Origin: Anaerosporomusa subterranea
GTDB lineage: Bacteria; Bacillota; Negativicutes; Sporomusales; Acetonemataceae
NCBI RefSeq assembly: GCF_001611555.1
Contig: NZ_LSGP01000017.1
Location: 62,001-126,000, forward strand
DNA: 64,000 nt
Direction of reading: 5' to 3'
Made by a program: the position numbers and the translations under genes. Below the pieces are notes generated by a model that searched no databases, was not told the DNA's origin, and saw nothing but the letters and a program-made list of their open reading frames with translations. Position 1 is the first letter of the stretch. Every line of letters begins with the position of its first letter. Positions 53,369 through 62,153 of this stretch are shown here, piece after piece.

Positions 53369-53454
53369 ATAATTGGCGAGCTGATCATGGTCATAAAAGC
53401 CGAACGAGTTTAACGATTGGGGCGCAAAATTGTTACGGCGAAAGGAGAGGGAAT

Positions 53455-53550
53455 ATGAGTGGCTCAGAGGTTCTTACAGTAGCCATAGGTATGTTCTTTT
53501 TTGGGTTTACTCTAGGATTGATGCTGTACCCGAGGATTATTCGGAGATAG
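53455..53550 (+). CDS. Small membrane protein, 31 residues
   Basis: GAAAGGAGAGG gives a strong ribosome site before ATG 53455, which opens 31 codons: a single hydrophobic helix rich in Phe and Gly (IGMFFFGFTLGLMLYP) ending in the basic tail RIIRR. It has the size of KdpF but not its signature. It lies between the atypical response regulator and the complete kdpD, so it may modulate the sensor or be what remains of a kdpF-like position. No known family recognised. Confidence 0.6.
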   Translation: MSGSEVLTVAIGMFFFGFTLGLMLYPRIIRR

Positions 53551-53584
53551 TTATAACTATGAATTGAGTACTGTACTAGCCGAT

Positions 53585-53678
53585 TTGGTAACAGTCTCTG
53601 ATAGCGGATTACTGTTCGGTGAATTGCGCGTCAACGTATTGGAAACTGAATCTAGCGCTGGATGCCTTAAAACGTTAA
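53585..53678 (+). pseudogene. kdpC: kdpC remnant (C-terminal fragment, frameshifted)
   Basis: Frame from 53606 reads GLLFGELRVNVL, matching [12 protein letters not shown] of the intact KdpC. After one extra base near 53642 the next frame continues [11 protein letters not shown] to a TAA at 53676-53678, matching [10 protein letters not shown]-stop of the intact protein. Upstream codons only faintly resemble KdpC. This is the tail of a second kdpC directly before the second kdpD, as in a normal kdpCD junction. Confidence 0.85.
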
Positions 53679-53708
53679 AGGTGACAGCAAAAGTGTTAGG
53701 AGTGCGAA

Positions 53709-56459
53709 ATGCAAAACAATAAGAGACAAAAACAACGCCCAGACCCTGATGCGCTTTTAGAGAAAATAAATAGGTCATCAAAGGGTAAGCTCACTGTTTT
53801 TCTCGGCGCTGCAGCAGGAGTGGGAAAAACATTTACGATGCTGGAGTCGGCTCATGAACGTCGCCGCGAGGGCGTGGATATAGTAATCGGATGGGTGGAA
53901 ACCCATGGCCGTCAAGAAACAGAAAATTTAGTCGCCGGCTTGGAGATAATCCTAGCCAAAACGTTACAGTATCGTAATAAAGAACTGCAGGAAATGGATA
54001 TTGACGCTATTATCGCCCGTGACCCCGAACTGGTACTGATCGACGAGCTAGCTCACACTAACGTATCTGGTTCACGTCACGTGCGACGGTTTCAGGACGT
54101 AGACGAGCTATTAAAAGCCGGTATAAACGTTTATACCACTTTGAATATACAGCATGTTGAGAGCCTCAACGATGTAGTGGCTCAAATTACCGGCATTGTG
54201 GTCAAAGAGACTGTACCTGACTATATCATTGAGCAGGCGGATAGTGTTCAACTCATCGATATTCCGCCCGAGGACCTCATCAAGCGCCTCAAGGAAGGCA
54301 AAGTATATGTTCCTGGGCAGGCAGAACAGGCACTGCAACGATTTTTCCGGCCAGGCAACATTAACGCGCTCAGGGAACTGTCCCTACGCTTCACCGCCAG
54401 CCGAGTCGACAAAGATCTTAATGAGTACATGCGAGATCACAACATTAATAAGCCTTGGCCGGCGGCGGGAAGGGTCATGGTATGCGTTAGCGCCAGCCCG
54501 TTTTCGACACAGTTAATCCGGGCAGCCCGGCGATTATCTGCCGGGCTGCAAGCTGAGTGGCTGGCGGTTCATATTGAAACAGCCAGACGTTTCGCCGCTG
54601 GAGATGCAGAACGGGATCGAATCGTCCGCAATATGCGTCTGGCGGAGGAATTAGGCGCTAAAACGCTTAGCGCTAGTGCCTCGGATTTAGCATCGGAAAT
54701 ACTGGAGTTAGCCCACGTTCACAACGTTACGTCGATTGTCGTTGGCAAACCCCGGCATGGCCGGTTGTGGGAACTTTTTCACGGATCAGTTGTCGACAAG
54801 CTGATCCGGCGCAGCGGCGGTGTCAATATTTATGTGATTCAAGCCAATGAAGAACAGGTGCAGGTGTCTAACATCGCCACTGAGCCAGCCGGTAAAAGGG
54901 CAATTTGGCTACCCTATGGCGGCAGCTTTCTAATGGTAGCGGTGGTGACGCTTTTCAGTTGGGCTCTCAGAGGGGGAATAGAGAATAGTAATATCTCCTT
55001 GCTTTATCAACTGCCGGTTGTGTTCAGCGCCTTTTGGTGGGGTCGGTGGCCGTCGTATTTTACAGGTATCTGCAGTGTGCTGGCTTTTGATTTCTTGTTC
55101 ATTCCGCCGATATTTACTTTTTCCGTGGATGACATACGGTATCTATGGAGTTTTCTCACTTTCCTCATTGTGGCTTTCGTGATTGGTGGGAGAACGGAAC
55201 TATTACGGTATGAAGCGGTCACGGCCAGATTGCGGGAGAAAAATACCCACGCCTTATTCGATTTCAGTCGCGAGATTGCTGCGGCAATCGATTTGGACAG
55301 CATTGTTCGGGAGCTAGGCAGCCAAATCGCCGATGCCCTTAACCGAGGAATAGTGGTTTTATTGCCAGATGAAAATGAAAAATTGGTAGTCTGGGCGCAA
55401 CATGAACCTGGCGTGGAAAGCCGCCAGGAATCAGGCGACTATAAAAACACCTCGTTAATCGACAATGACGAAACAGCAGTTGCTACGTGGGTTTATCAGC
55501 ACAAGCAGGTAGCGGGACGGTCAACCGACACGCTGCCTGGCGCACAATACTTATATTTTCCGTTGCAAACAAGAGACAATGTAGTCGGCGTACTCGGAAT
55601 TTGCATCATTGAAAAATTAATTACACCTGAGCAACGTCGTCTTATGGACGCGTGGGCTGGCTTGGCCGCCATTGCAATTGAACGGGTTAAACTTACTAGA
55701 AAAGCGAGAGAGGCCGCTTTATTATTGGAATCAGACCGCCTGCACACTGCTTTGTTTAACTCCATTTCCCATGAACTGCGCACGCCTATGTCTTCGATTA
55801 TCGGCTCTGCAACGACATTATTGGAATCGGAAGCTATGTACTCCGCGGAGGAACGCCGGGAGCTCATCGAGAACATCAAAGTAAGCTCTACCCGGATGAA
55901 CCTGACTCTTATCAATCTACTAGACACAGCCAGACTTGAAAGCGGCATGATGCGTTTAAAAGTTGATTGGTGTGATATCGAGGATATTATTGGATCAGCG
56001 TTAAGAAATCTCACTGAGCAGATCAAAGACAGAGCTCTGGATATAATAATTCCAGATGATACACCTCTATTGCGCGGCGATTGTGTACTACTGGGACAGG
56101 TGATTATCAATTTGGTGGATAACGCCGCAAAATATTCTCCACAGGGTAGTAGTATAGAAATTAGGGGAAGTCGTGATAAGAATAGTCTACAGGTATCTGT
56201 AGGCGACCGAGGCATTGGAATACCTGAAGCCGATTTACCCCGTATATTCGAAAAGTTTTATCGAATACAGTTTGGCGAAAATACTATTCCCGGAACTGGT
56301 CTTGGCTTATCCATTTGTAAGTCTATAATTGAAGCGCATGACGGTAAAATATGGGCCGAGAATCGTAGCGGCGGCGGTGCTAAAATTAGCTTTAGTGTTC
56401 CACTTACTGGCAACAAAAATGATTTTGCGTTGACTGAAGGTGAAAGAGCTTATGACTGA
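53709..56459 (+). CDS. kdpD: Sensor histidine kinase KdpD (complete)
   Basis: A 916-residue kinase with the same order as the short paralogue (KdpD domain with GAAAGVGKT and DELAHTN, USP-like domain, four helices, GAF), then HisKA with SISHELRTPMSS (phospho-His about 688) and HATPase with NLVDNAAKYSPQG, GDRGIGIPE and GTGLGLSICKS. It senses K+ limitation and phosphorylates KdpE. TTAGGAG precedes the ATG. The 3' end overlaps kdpE by 8 bp. Confidence 0.95.
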   Translation: MQNNKRQKQRPDPDALLEKINRSSKGKLTVFLGAAAGVGKTFTMLESAHERRREGVDIVIGWVETHGRQETENLVAGLEIILAKTLQYRNKELQEMDIDAIIARDPELVLIDELAHTNVSGSRHVRRFQDVDELLKAGINVYTTLNIQHVESLNDVVAQITGIVVKETVPDYIIEQADSVQLIDIPPEDLIKRLKEGKVYVPGQAEQALQRFFRPGNINALRELSLRFTASRVDKDLNEYMRDHNINKPWPAAGRVMVCVSASPFSTQLIRAARRLSAGLQAEWLAVHIETARRFAAGDAERDRIVRNMRLAEELGAKTLSASASDLASEILELAHVHNVTSIVVGKPRHGRLWELFHGSVVDKLIRRSGGVNIYVIQANEEQVQVSNIATEPAGKRAIWLPYGGSFLMVAVVTLFSWALRGGIENSNISLLYQLPVVFSAFWWGRWPSYFTGICSVLAFDFLFIPPIFTFSVDDIRYLWSFLTFLIVAFVIGGRTELLRYEAVTARLREKNTHALFDFSREIAAAIDLDSIVRELGSQIADALNRGIVVLLPDENEKLVVWAQHEPGVESRQESGDYKNTSLIDNDETAVATWVYQHKQVAGRSTDTLPGAQYLYFPLQTRDNVVGVLGICIIEKLITPEQRRLMDAWAGLAAIAIERVKLTRKAREAALLLESDRLHTALFNSISHELRTPMSSIIGSATTLLESEAMYSAEERRELIENIKVSSTRMNLTLINLLDTARLESGMMRLKVDWCDIEDIIGSALRNLTEQIKDRALDIIIPDDTPLLRGDCVLLGQVIINLVDNAAKYSPQGSSIEIRGSRDKNSLQVSVGDRGIGIPEADLPRIFEKFYRIQFGENTIPGTGLGLSICKSIIEAHDGKIWAENRSGGGAKISFSVPLTGNKNDFALTEGERAYD

Positions 56460-57141
56460 AAAGGGAATGCGAATCCTGATTATCGAAGACGATCCTCAAA
56501 TTCGCAAACTACTTAAAGTGTCATTGCGAGTATATGGCTATGATATCGACGAAGCTGTTACCGGCCGAGACGGTATTAACCGCGCCGCCATTTTTATTCC
56601 CGATTTAATTATATTAGATCTTGGCCTGCCAGACATCGACGGCAAGGAGGTTGTTCAGCAGATAAGGGAATGGTCCCAAATGCCGATCATTATTCTTACT
56701 GCTCGCGATCAAGAACAGGAAAAAGTTCAGACTCTTGATTCCGGTGCTGATGACTATATTACCAAGCCGTTCGGGGTAAGCGAACTTATGGCTCGAATGC
56801 GGGTTTCTCTTAGACGGGCATCCCATACCGAAAAAGAACTAATTCTTACATGTGGGGACTTAAAGGTAGATATTACGCAGCGACGGGTTACCGTGGGCGG
56901 GTGGGAAGTAAAGCTGACACCGACTGAATATAACATTTTGAAAGAACTAATTCAACATGCTGGAAAGGTGCTTACTCACAAACAGTTATTAGGCGCGATT
57001 TGGGGCAAATATCATATTGAGGATACCCATTATATCCGTTTATTCATTAGTCAACTGCGTCACAAGATTGAAGAAAATCCGACTCAGCCACGTTATATTA
57101 TCAGTGAGCCAGGAGTAGGGTATAGGTTGATGTGTAAATGA
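56452..57141 (+). CDS. kdpE: Response regulator KdpE
   Basis: A 229-residue OmpR-type regulator. The receiver has the acidic pair in IIEDDPQIRK, phosphoacceptor Asp in ILDLGLPDIDG, LTAR and ITKPF; the winged helix ends YIISEPGVGYRLM. ATG 56452 overlaps the kdpD stop; GTG 56440 is in frame but GAAGGTG then overlaps it. All catalytic features missing from the paralogue at 52682 are intact here. Confidence 0.94.
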   Translation: MTEKGMRILIIEDDPQIRKLLKVSLRVYGYDIDEAVTGRDGINRAAIFIPDLIILDLGLPDIDGKEVVQQIREWSQMPIIILTARDQEQEKVQTLDSGADDYITKPFGVSELMARMRVSLRRASHTEKELILTCGDLKVDITQRRVTVGGWEVKLTPTEYNILKELIQHAGKVLTHKQLLGAIWGKYHIEDTHYIRLFISQLRHKIEENPTQPRYIISEPGVGYRLMCK

Positions 57142-57545
57142 TATAAGTGGTGTGATGCTTTGTTGATGAGATAATTGACTCAAGTTTCGCAGTAGCTCAG
57201 AAACATGGGGACAGGGACATTGTTTATTTGCTAGTCCCCTTATCGTCAGTACCGATTATGTTAGTCTTATCAGATGGTACTTCCGCAGCGCCACAGTCTC
57301 AGCCCGATCCTTTCTCCAATTTACTCGACTCTATACTCAGCATGGATAGATCGTTGGATAAACTAAAGATAAAATAACCTGCAAGTATGAGGAATGCTTG
57401 CAGGATTTTTGTAGTTTGCCCGACATGGGCAGTAACTTGGATTCACCAGAATCCGGCAACAGGATTTTAACGAACGAATATGGAATGTAACTATAGGCTG
57501 TCTCATAGAAATAAATATGTACGAAACGTTACAGGAGGGTTTGTG
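57142..57545. other. Gap between kdpE and the GH18 gene
   Basis: It contains GGGGACAGGGACATTG near 57205 with a complementary GTCCCC near 57234, and a 39-codon frame at 57258-57377 (starts MLVLSDGTSAAPQ) without a clear ribosome site that ends exactly at the terminator. This frame could be a small gene or decayed sequence; support is weak. The GH18 promoter must lie after the terminator. Confidence 0.3.
57378..57412 (+). terminator. Terminator downstream of the kdp region
   Basis: An 8-bp stem CCTGCAAG/CTTGCAGG (57378-57385 with 57397-57404) with an 11-nt loop, followed by ATTTTTGT. Confidence 0.85.
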
Positions 57546-59015
57546 TTGAAACGAATGGTGTTCTTGCTCCTGCTGCTTATTATTGGATTGGCTGAGCCGG
57601 GAATGGCCAGCTCTACCGACGATATGCAATATGTTGAGGTATATGTCCGGCAGAAGGATGGTGCGACCGAGATCGTGTCCAGCGGTAGAATCAGTCAGAC
57701 ACAGATCCTTGTGCCTGCGTTTATTTTCCCTACCCATATTGCGCCAGGGACGTCCTCATTTGACGAAAAATCGGGGCGGCTTAAGCTTGCGGTCAGTAAA
57801 CCGGATTGGCAGCTGGAGACTGCGAAACTTGACGCCAATCTGAAAAGCGGTGTCACCCTGAATTTCTTGGCGACCCTTCACGAAAATGAGTATTTCGTCA
57901 ACATTAAAAATATGGAGAAGATACTTGGGATCCGGCTCCGCCATGACCAGGAGGCAGGGCGGTTGTACATTGAGCGGGGGGCCAGCTTCGCCGATAAGCA
58001 GCTTAATAAAGTGCGTCCTGCGTGGTCGCCGAAAGGCAAATTGAATCTGGTCTGGGACTACATTCCGCGTTTTTCACCTGACTTGACGAAACAGGCGACG
58101 ATTAGCGGCTTAGATGTCATTTCCCCTACTTGGTTCTCGATCTCCGCTGATGGGCGGTTGCTGATCAACAATGCGAACCTAAAGTATGTGCAGGACGCGC
58201 ATGCCAAGGGATATAAGGTTTGGCCACTATTTAAAAATGGTGATTTTGATCCAGACCTGACTAAGGAGTTTCTTGCCAGCGAGACGATGCAGGACCTAAT
58301 TATCAGCCAATTGCTGGTTTATACTGCGCTTTATGATCTTGACGGCATCAACATTGACTTTGAAGATGTTTATGAAGAGGATCGCGATCGCCTAACTGGT
58401 TTCGTTAAGCGTTTGGCTGACGCGTTGCGCGAGCAGAATGTCATCAGTTCGGTGGATGTCACTGTCCCCGGTCCGTCGCCCAATTGGTCCAAGTGCTATG
58501 ATCGAAAGGGTTTAGCACAGGCGGTAGATTATGTCATGGTCATGACCTATGATGAGCATTGGGGTGCAAGCCCGGTGGCAGGTCCGGTATCCTCACTGGG
58601 GTGGGTTGACCGCAATCTGGACTTGATCATTAACAACTATATTCCCCGGGAAAAGTTAGTTATGGGTATCCCATTTTATACGCGAGAATGGCGCGAGACG
58701 ATTGACGAGCACGGTAAAGTAAAGGTACGCTCCAAAGCATACGGAATGGATGACATCCAGAAAACACTAGAAGAGCATAATCTAAAGCCAATTTGGCTTG
58801 ATGATAAGGGGCTTTTCTATACCGAGTATAAAAAGGATGGTAGTCTGTATCGGATTTGGCTGGAGGACGAAAAGTCCATCGCCAAGAAAGCCGCCTTGGT
58901 AAAGAAATATGACCTGGCCGGTGCCGCCTCCTGGCGCAAGGGCTTCGAAGCACCGCATATCTGGCCGGTACTGGAGAAGGAATTAAAAGCAAAACCAAAG
59001 GTAAGCAAAAAATAA
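57546..59015 (+). CDS. Exported glycoside hydrolase family 18 protein (YaaH/YdhD-like)
   Basis: A 489-residue protein with an N-terminal signal peptide (RMVFLLLLLIIGLAEPGMA), a copper-amine-oxidase-N-like domain of about 130 residues (VFIFP-type strands, YFVNIKNMEKILGIRL, LYIERG), then a GH18 barrel. The catalytic motif DGINIDFED places the proton donor at Glu273; GH18 tyrosine and tryptophan residues (MVMTYDEHWG, LGWVDRNLD, MGIPFYTREW) follow. Such enzymes act on peptidoglycan or chitin-like glycans, often in spore cortex. TTG 57546 or GTG 57543 after AGGAGGG is the start. Confidence 0.86.
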   Translation: MKRMVFLLLLLIIGLAEPGMASSTDDMQYVEVYVRQKDGATEIVSSGRISQTQILVPAFIFPTHIAPGTSSFDEKSGRLKLAVSKPDWQLETAKLDANLKSGVTLNFLATLHENEYFVNIKNMEKILGIRLRHDQEAGRLYIERGASFADKQLNKVRPAWSPKGKLNLVWDYIPRFSPDLTKQATISGLDVISPTWFSISADGRLLINNANLKYVQDAHAKGYKVWPLFKNGDFDPDLTKEFLASETMQDLIISQLLVYTALYDLDGINIDFEDVYEEDRDRLTGFVKRLADALREQNVISSVDVTVPGPSPNWSKCYDRKGLAQAVDYVMVMTYDEHWGASPVAGPVSSLGWVDRNLDLIINNYIPREKLVMGIPFYTREWRETIDEHGKVKVRSKAYGMDDIQKTLEEHNLKPIWLDDKGLFYTEYKKDGSLYRIWLEDEKSIAKKAALVKKYDLAGAASWRKGFEAPHIWPVLEKELKAKPKVSKK

Positions 59016-59017
59016 CA

Positions 59018-59053
59018 AAATCCCCGGCCAATCACATTGATTGCCGGGGATTT
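59018..59053 (+). terminator. Terminator after the GH18 gene
   Basis: AAATCCCCGGC and AATCA pair with TGATT and GCCGGGGATTT around a CAT loop. It begins 3 nt after the stop codon. Confidence 0.9.
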
Positions 59054-59076
59054 ACATTATAACCATTTCATATCCC

Positions 59077-59203
59077 GCAGACCGTCTAGAAGGCCCCAGA
59101 TGCTAGGCGGCCCCGTGAGCCCAGCAGTGACGCGTACTGGAAAGTACGCTAGCCATGGGTTCACGGGGCCAACAACGCAGATGGGGTGTTATAGGCGGTC
59201 TGC
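59077..59203 (-). repeat. Structured 3'-end element, copy G (short form)
   Basis: On the minus strand it begins directly at the stop codon of the GltD-like gene. Arms 59182-59203 and 59077-59098 pair with four mismatches over 22 bp; the end sequence GCAGACCG is shared with copy B. The core holds GGCCCCGTGAACCC/GGGCTCACGGGGCC-type pairing and GTACG/CGTAC arms. It separates convergent genes. Confidence 0.85.
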
Positions 59204-60571
59204 TCAGCAATCTTCGAGGAGTTTTTTCGCCTCAATATATACTGCCATCCCTGCAGCAACCTTCTTGGCTTCTTTCATCGCCAGTACCACTGTGGCAGGT
59301 TCATGGACGACGTCGCCGCCTGCAAAGACGCCTTTGCGGGTGGTCATTCCATAGGGACGGTCTTTTGTGATGACATAGCCATAAGGGTTGACCTCGATGC
59401 CAGTAGTGGTGGATACGATGCGAGCTGCTGGTCGTTGCCCGATTGCTAACACGATTTTATCAACTGGCAGAGTGCCATGTTCGCCGCTCGGGCAAAGCTT
59501 GCCTTCGCTGTTGACTTGCATGACTTCAAAGTCAAGTTCGGTAACACGGTCTTGACCACGAAAATCCACCGGGCTGGCCAACCAGAGAAAGTTCACTCCC
59601 TCAGCGGCTGCTTGCTCATATTCTGACTGCAGAGCAGTCATATCTTGTTGTGTGCGGCGGTAGACTACAGTAACACTCCTGGCGCCAAGGCGGAGTGCTG
59701 TCCGCGCCGCATCCATAGCTACGTTGCCAGCGCCGATGACGGCCACCCGATCGCCATGGGCGATGGGAACCTCGCGACGGTCAAACTCACCGCTGTTGGC
59801 GAAGTTGACCATGCTGAGAAGATAGGTAGCCTGAATAACGCCAGGCAAATCGTTGCCTGGGACATCTAGGGTTTTGGGTAAAGCAGTACCTGTGCCGATA
59901 AAAATGGCGTCATACTCTTGAGCAAACAACTCATCCACTGTGATGTCAGGACCAACAAGCACTCCTGTTCGCACTTCAACTCCCAGATGCGTTATTTTCT
60001 CAATCTCACGGCGAACCACCTCTCGACTGAGGCGGAATGCGGGAATGCCATACATCAAGACTCCGCCGGCTTCGGGCTGCGCCTCAAATATCGTGACCGC
60101 AAAGCCTTGTTTGGCCAGATCGCCCGCCACTGTCAGGCCGGCGGGACCGGAGCCGATTACAGCGACTTTTCCTTTGTAGGCCTGCGCGTCAGGTGAGGCT
60201 GTGACTCCCATTTCGGCGGCAAAGTCGGCGATAAAGCGTTCTAACTTGCCAATGCGTACCCCGCAGCTTTTCTTCGTCAAAATGCAATGGGCTTCACATT
60301 GCTTTTCATGCGGACAGACGCGGCCGCAGACTGCAGGCAAGCTGCTGCGTTGAGCGATGATCGCGCTGGCTTCGCCAATGTTGCCTTGAGCTAAGGCCTG
60401 AATGAAGCGGGGAATGTCATTTTCAATTGGACAGCCGATGCGACAAAGCGGTTTGGGGCAGTTTAAGCAACGTCTAGCCTCGGCAATAGCTTCGCGGACG
60501 GTGAGGCCCTGATCGACTTCATCAAAATCCCAGGACTCACCATCAAAGTCAGTTTTCTTATCAATTAACAT
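59204..60571 (-). CDS. GltD-like NAD(P)H-dependent FAD/Fe-S oxidoreductase
   Basis: A 455-residue flavoprotein of the glutamate synthase small subunit/NfnL type. The N-terminal Fe-S part has RRCLNCPKPLCRIGCPIEN and CGRVCPHEKQCEAHC; the FAD site is VAVIGSGPAGLTVAGDLA; the NAD(P) site is VAVIGAGNVAMDAARTALRLG; and GVFAGGDVV binds FAD. Without a GltB or NfnS partner nearby its electron partner is unknown; alternatives are sulfide dehydrogenase-like or dihydropyrimidine-type modules. Confidence 0.87.
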   Translation of the reverse strand: MLIDKKTDFDGESWDFDEVDQGLTVREAIAEARRCLNCPKPLCRIGCPIENDIPRFIQALAQGNIGEASAIIAQRSSLPAVCGRVCPHEKQCEAHCILTKKSCGVRIGKLERFIADFAAEMGVTASPDAQAYKGKVAVIGSGPAGLTVAGDLAKQGFAVTIFEAQPEAGGVLMYGIPAFRLSREVVRREIEKITHLGVEVRTGVLVGPDITVDELFAQEYDAIFIGTGTALPKTLDVPGNDLPGVIQATYLLSMVNFANSGEFDRREVPIAHGDRVAVIGAGNVAMDAARTALRLGARSVTVVYRRTQQDMTALQSEYEQAAAEGVNFLWLASPVDFRGQDRVTELDFEVMQVNSEGKLCPSGEHGTLPVDKIVLAIGQRPAARIVSTTTGIEVNPYGYVITKDRPYGMTTRKGVFAGGDVVHEPATVVLAMKEAKKVAAGMAVYIEAKKLLEDC

Positions 60572-60612
60572 TTGTAATCATCCTTTACAAATACAGGTTG
60601 ATGGGTGGAGCT

Positions 60613-60661
60613 ACGTTTTACCGCAGAGTGCACAGAGGTCGCAGAGTGAACACAGAGGGTT
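60613..60661. repeat. CCGCAGAG repeat family, copy 6 (one arm)
   Basis: ACGTTTTACCGCAGAGTGCA is followed by tandem CAGAG units and CACAGAGGG. No clear opposite arm is seen. It lies between divergent genes upstream of the GltD-like gene. The rest of 60572-60818 shows nothing else. Confidence 0.7.
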
Positions 60662-60818
60662 CTCTTCCAGAGGACTGGCGTAGTATATTCTCTTCATCAT
60701 ACAGCACCTGCTTTGTAATGGCAACAGATTCGTCTTTTTCCGCACTGTTGCGAATCTTCTTGCAGGAATCAGGCTGGATAAGGGGAAGATATGTTGCAAG
60801 GGGATTGGAGGGATATAG

Positions 60819-62117
60819 ATGAATGAAATGTTCCGGGCAATCGCCACCCTATATGGTCAGTTTTCTATTTCAGCAGCCGAGTTAGATGCTGTTGCCGACC
60901 GCTTTGCAGTGGAAATGGAAAGCGGTCTGATGGGTTTGCCCTCGCGGCTAAAAATGTTACCTTCCTTTATTGATGCTCCAAGCGGCCAGGAGACAGGTGA
61001 GTATTTGGCTTTGGACTTTGGCGGCACTAATCTTCGCCTGCTTGCTGTTCTGCTTGAGGGTAACCGCAAAGCCCGGGTGCTGCGGCAGAAGTCCTGGCCG
61101 CTGCATGACCCAGAGTCTGGCGTAGATCTGGCTGCAAGCAGCATGAGTGGCGATGCGCTGTTTGACTCGATTGCTTCAGCCATCGGCGAATTCGCGCCAA
61201 CTGGCGAATGGCAGCTTGGTCATACCTTTTCGTTTCCCTGTCGCCAAGTTACCGCCAATAAGGCTGAACTCATTCGTTGGACAAAAGAAGTGCGTACAGC
61301 TGGCGTCGAAGGCAAAGATATCACCAGTTTGTTGACTGATGCCTTAGCCAGTCGCGGGCTTAACCGTATAAAGCCTGTGGTTGTGATTAATGATACGGTG
61401 GGGGCCTATCTGACGGCAGCCTATGCAGGGGAAGGGGTAGTCGCCGGAGCAATTTGCGGTACTGGTCACAATGTGGCCTACCTCGAACCAGAAGCGCATG
61501 GCGGGCGGATGGTTATCAATATGGAGTCAGGTAACTTTGACCCCGGTATGGGGACAGCCTTTGATGCTGCACTGGATAAAAGCAGTGAAAAACCTGGTGA
61601 GCAATTGCTTGAGAAGCAAGTGTCTGGCCGCTACCTCGGCGAATTATTCCGGTTGGTTTTGATCAGTCTAAGTAATGCTAAAATTCTGCAGTTTAATTCA
61701 GACCGTATCAGCCAGCCGTATTCGCTGCCAACCGAGATGATGAGCTCCTTGCTGACGGATGAAAGCTCGGCTTTGCTGCGAATCGGCGATTTTTGCCGAG
61801 ATCTGCTGGAACTGGAGACTGCACTTGCAGAGCGCCGGGTAGTCAAGACCACCGCGGTGCTCATTGTCACCCGGTCGGCCCGATTGACAGCAGCCGCCTT
61901 GTTGGGGGTTCTGCGTCGGCTTGATCCTTCGATGACTGCCAGACAGATGATTGCCGTCGATGGCTCCTTATATGAAAGAATGCCTGGTTACCGGGAGACA
62001 ATAGAAAGGGCGCTGGTCCGTCATTTGCCATTAGCTGCTGCTCGCACTTGTCTGGTCAAGGACGGATCAGGCATCGGCGCGGCTGTAGCGGCAGCGATTA
62101 GTTCGTCGCGGCGTTAG
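60819..62117 (+). CDS. Hexokinase (eukaryotic-type family)
   Basis: A 432-residue protein of the classical hexokinase family, not the ROK or GlcK type. LALDFGGTNLRLLAV is the phosphate-1 loop, GHTFSFPC the sugar-binding loop, VVINDTVGAYL contains the catalytic Asp, GAICGTGHNVAYLE is phosphate-2 and MVINMESGNFD binds sugar. The C-terminal DGSLYERMPGY and KDGSGIGAAVAAA complete the fold. It would phosphorylate glucose or another hexose with ATP. ATG 60819 follows TTGGAGGG. Confidence 0.88.
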   Translation: MNEMFRAIATLYGQFSISAAELDAVADRFAVEMESGLMGLPSRLKMLPSFIDAPSGQETGEYLALDFGGTNLRLLAVLLEGNRKARVLRQKSWPLHDPESGVDLAASSMSGDALFDSIASAIGEFAPTGEWQLGHTFSFPCRQVTANKAELIRWTKEVRTAGVEGKDITSLLTDALASRGLNRIKPVVVINDTVGAYLTAAYAGEGVVAGAICGTGHNVAYLEPEAHGGRMVINMESGNFDPGMGTAFDAALDKSSEKPGEQLLEKQVSGRYLGELFRLVLISLSNAKILQFNSDRISQPYSLPTEMMSSLLTDESSALLRIGDFCRDLLELETALAERRVVKTTAVLIVTRSARLTAAALLGVLRRLDPSMTARQMIAVDGSLYERMPGYRETIERALVRHLPLAAARTCLVKDGSGIGAAVAAAISSSRR

Positions 62118-62153
62118 GCGCTGCGCTTGGCTGGTGAAAAGGAGGCTAGATGT

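Noticed and set aside
60611-60847. Minus-strand open frame in the gap before the hexokinase gene
   Set aside because: It consists of repeat sequence and has no ribosome site or family likeness.
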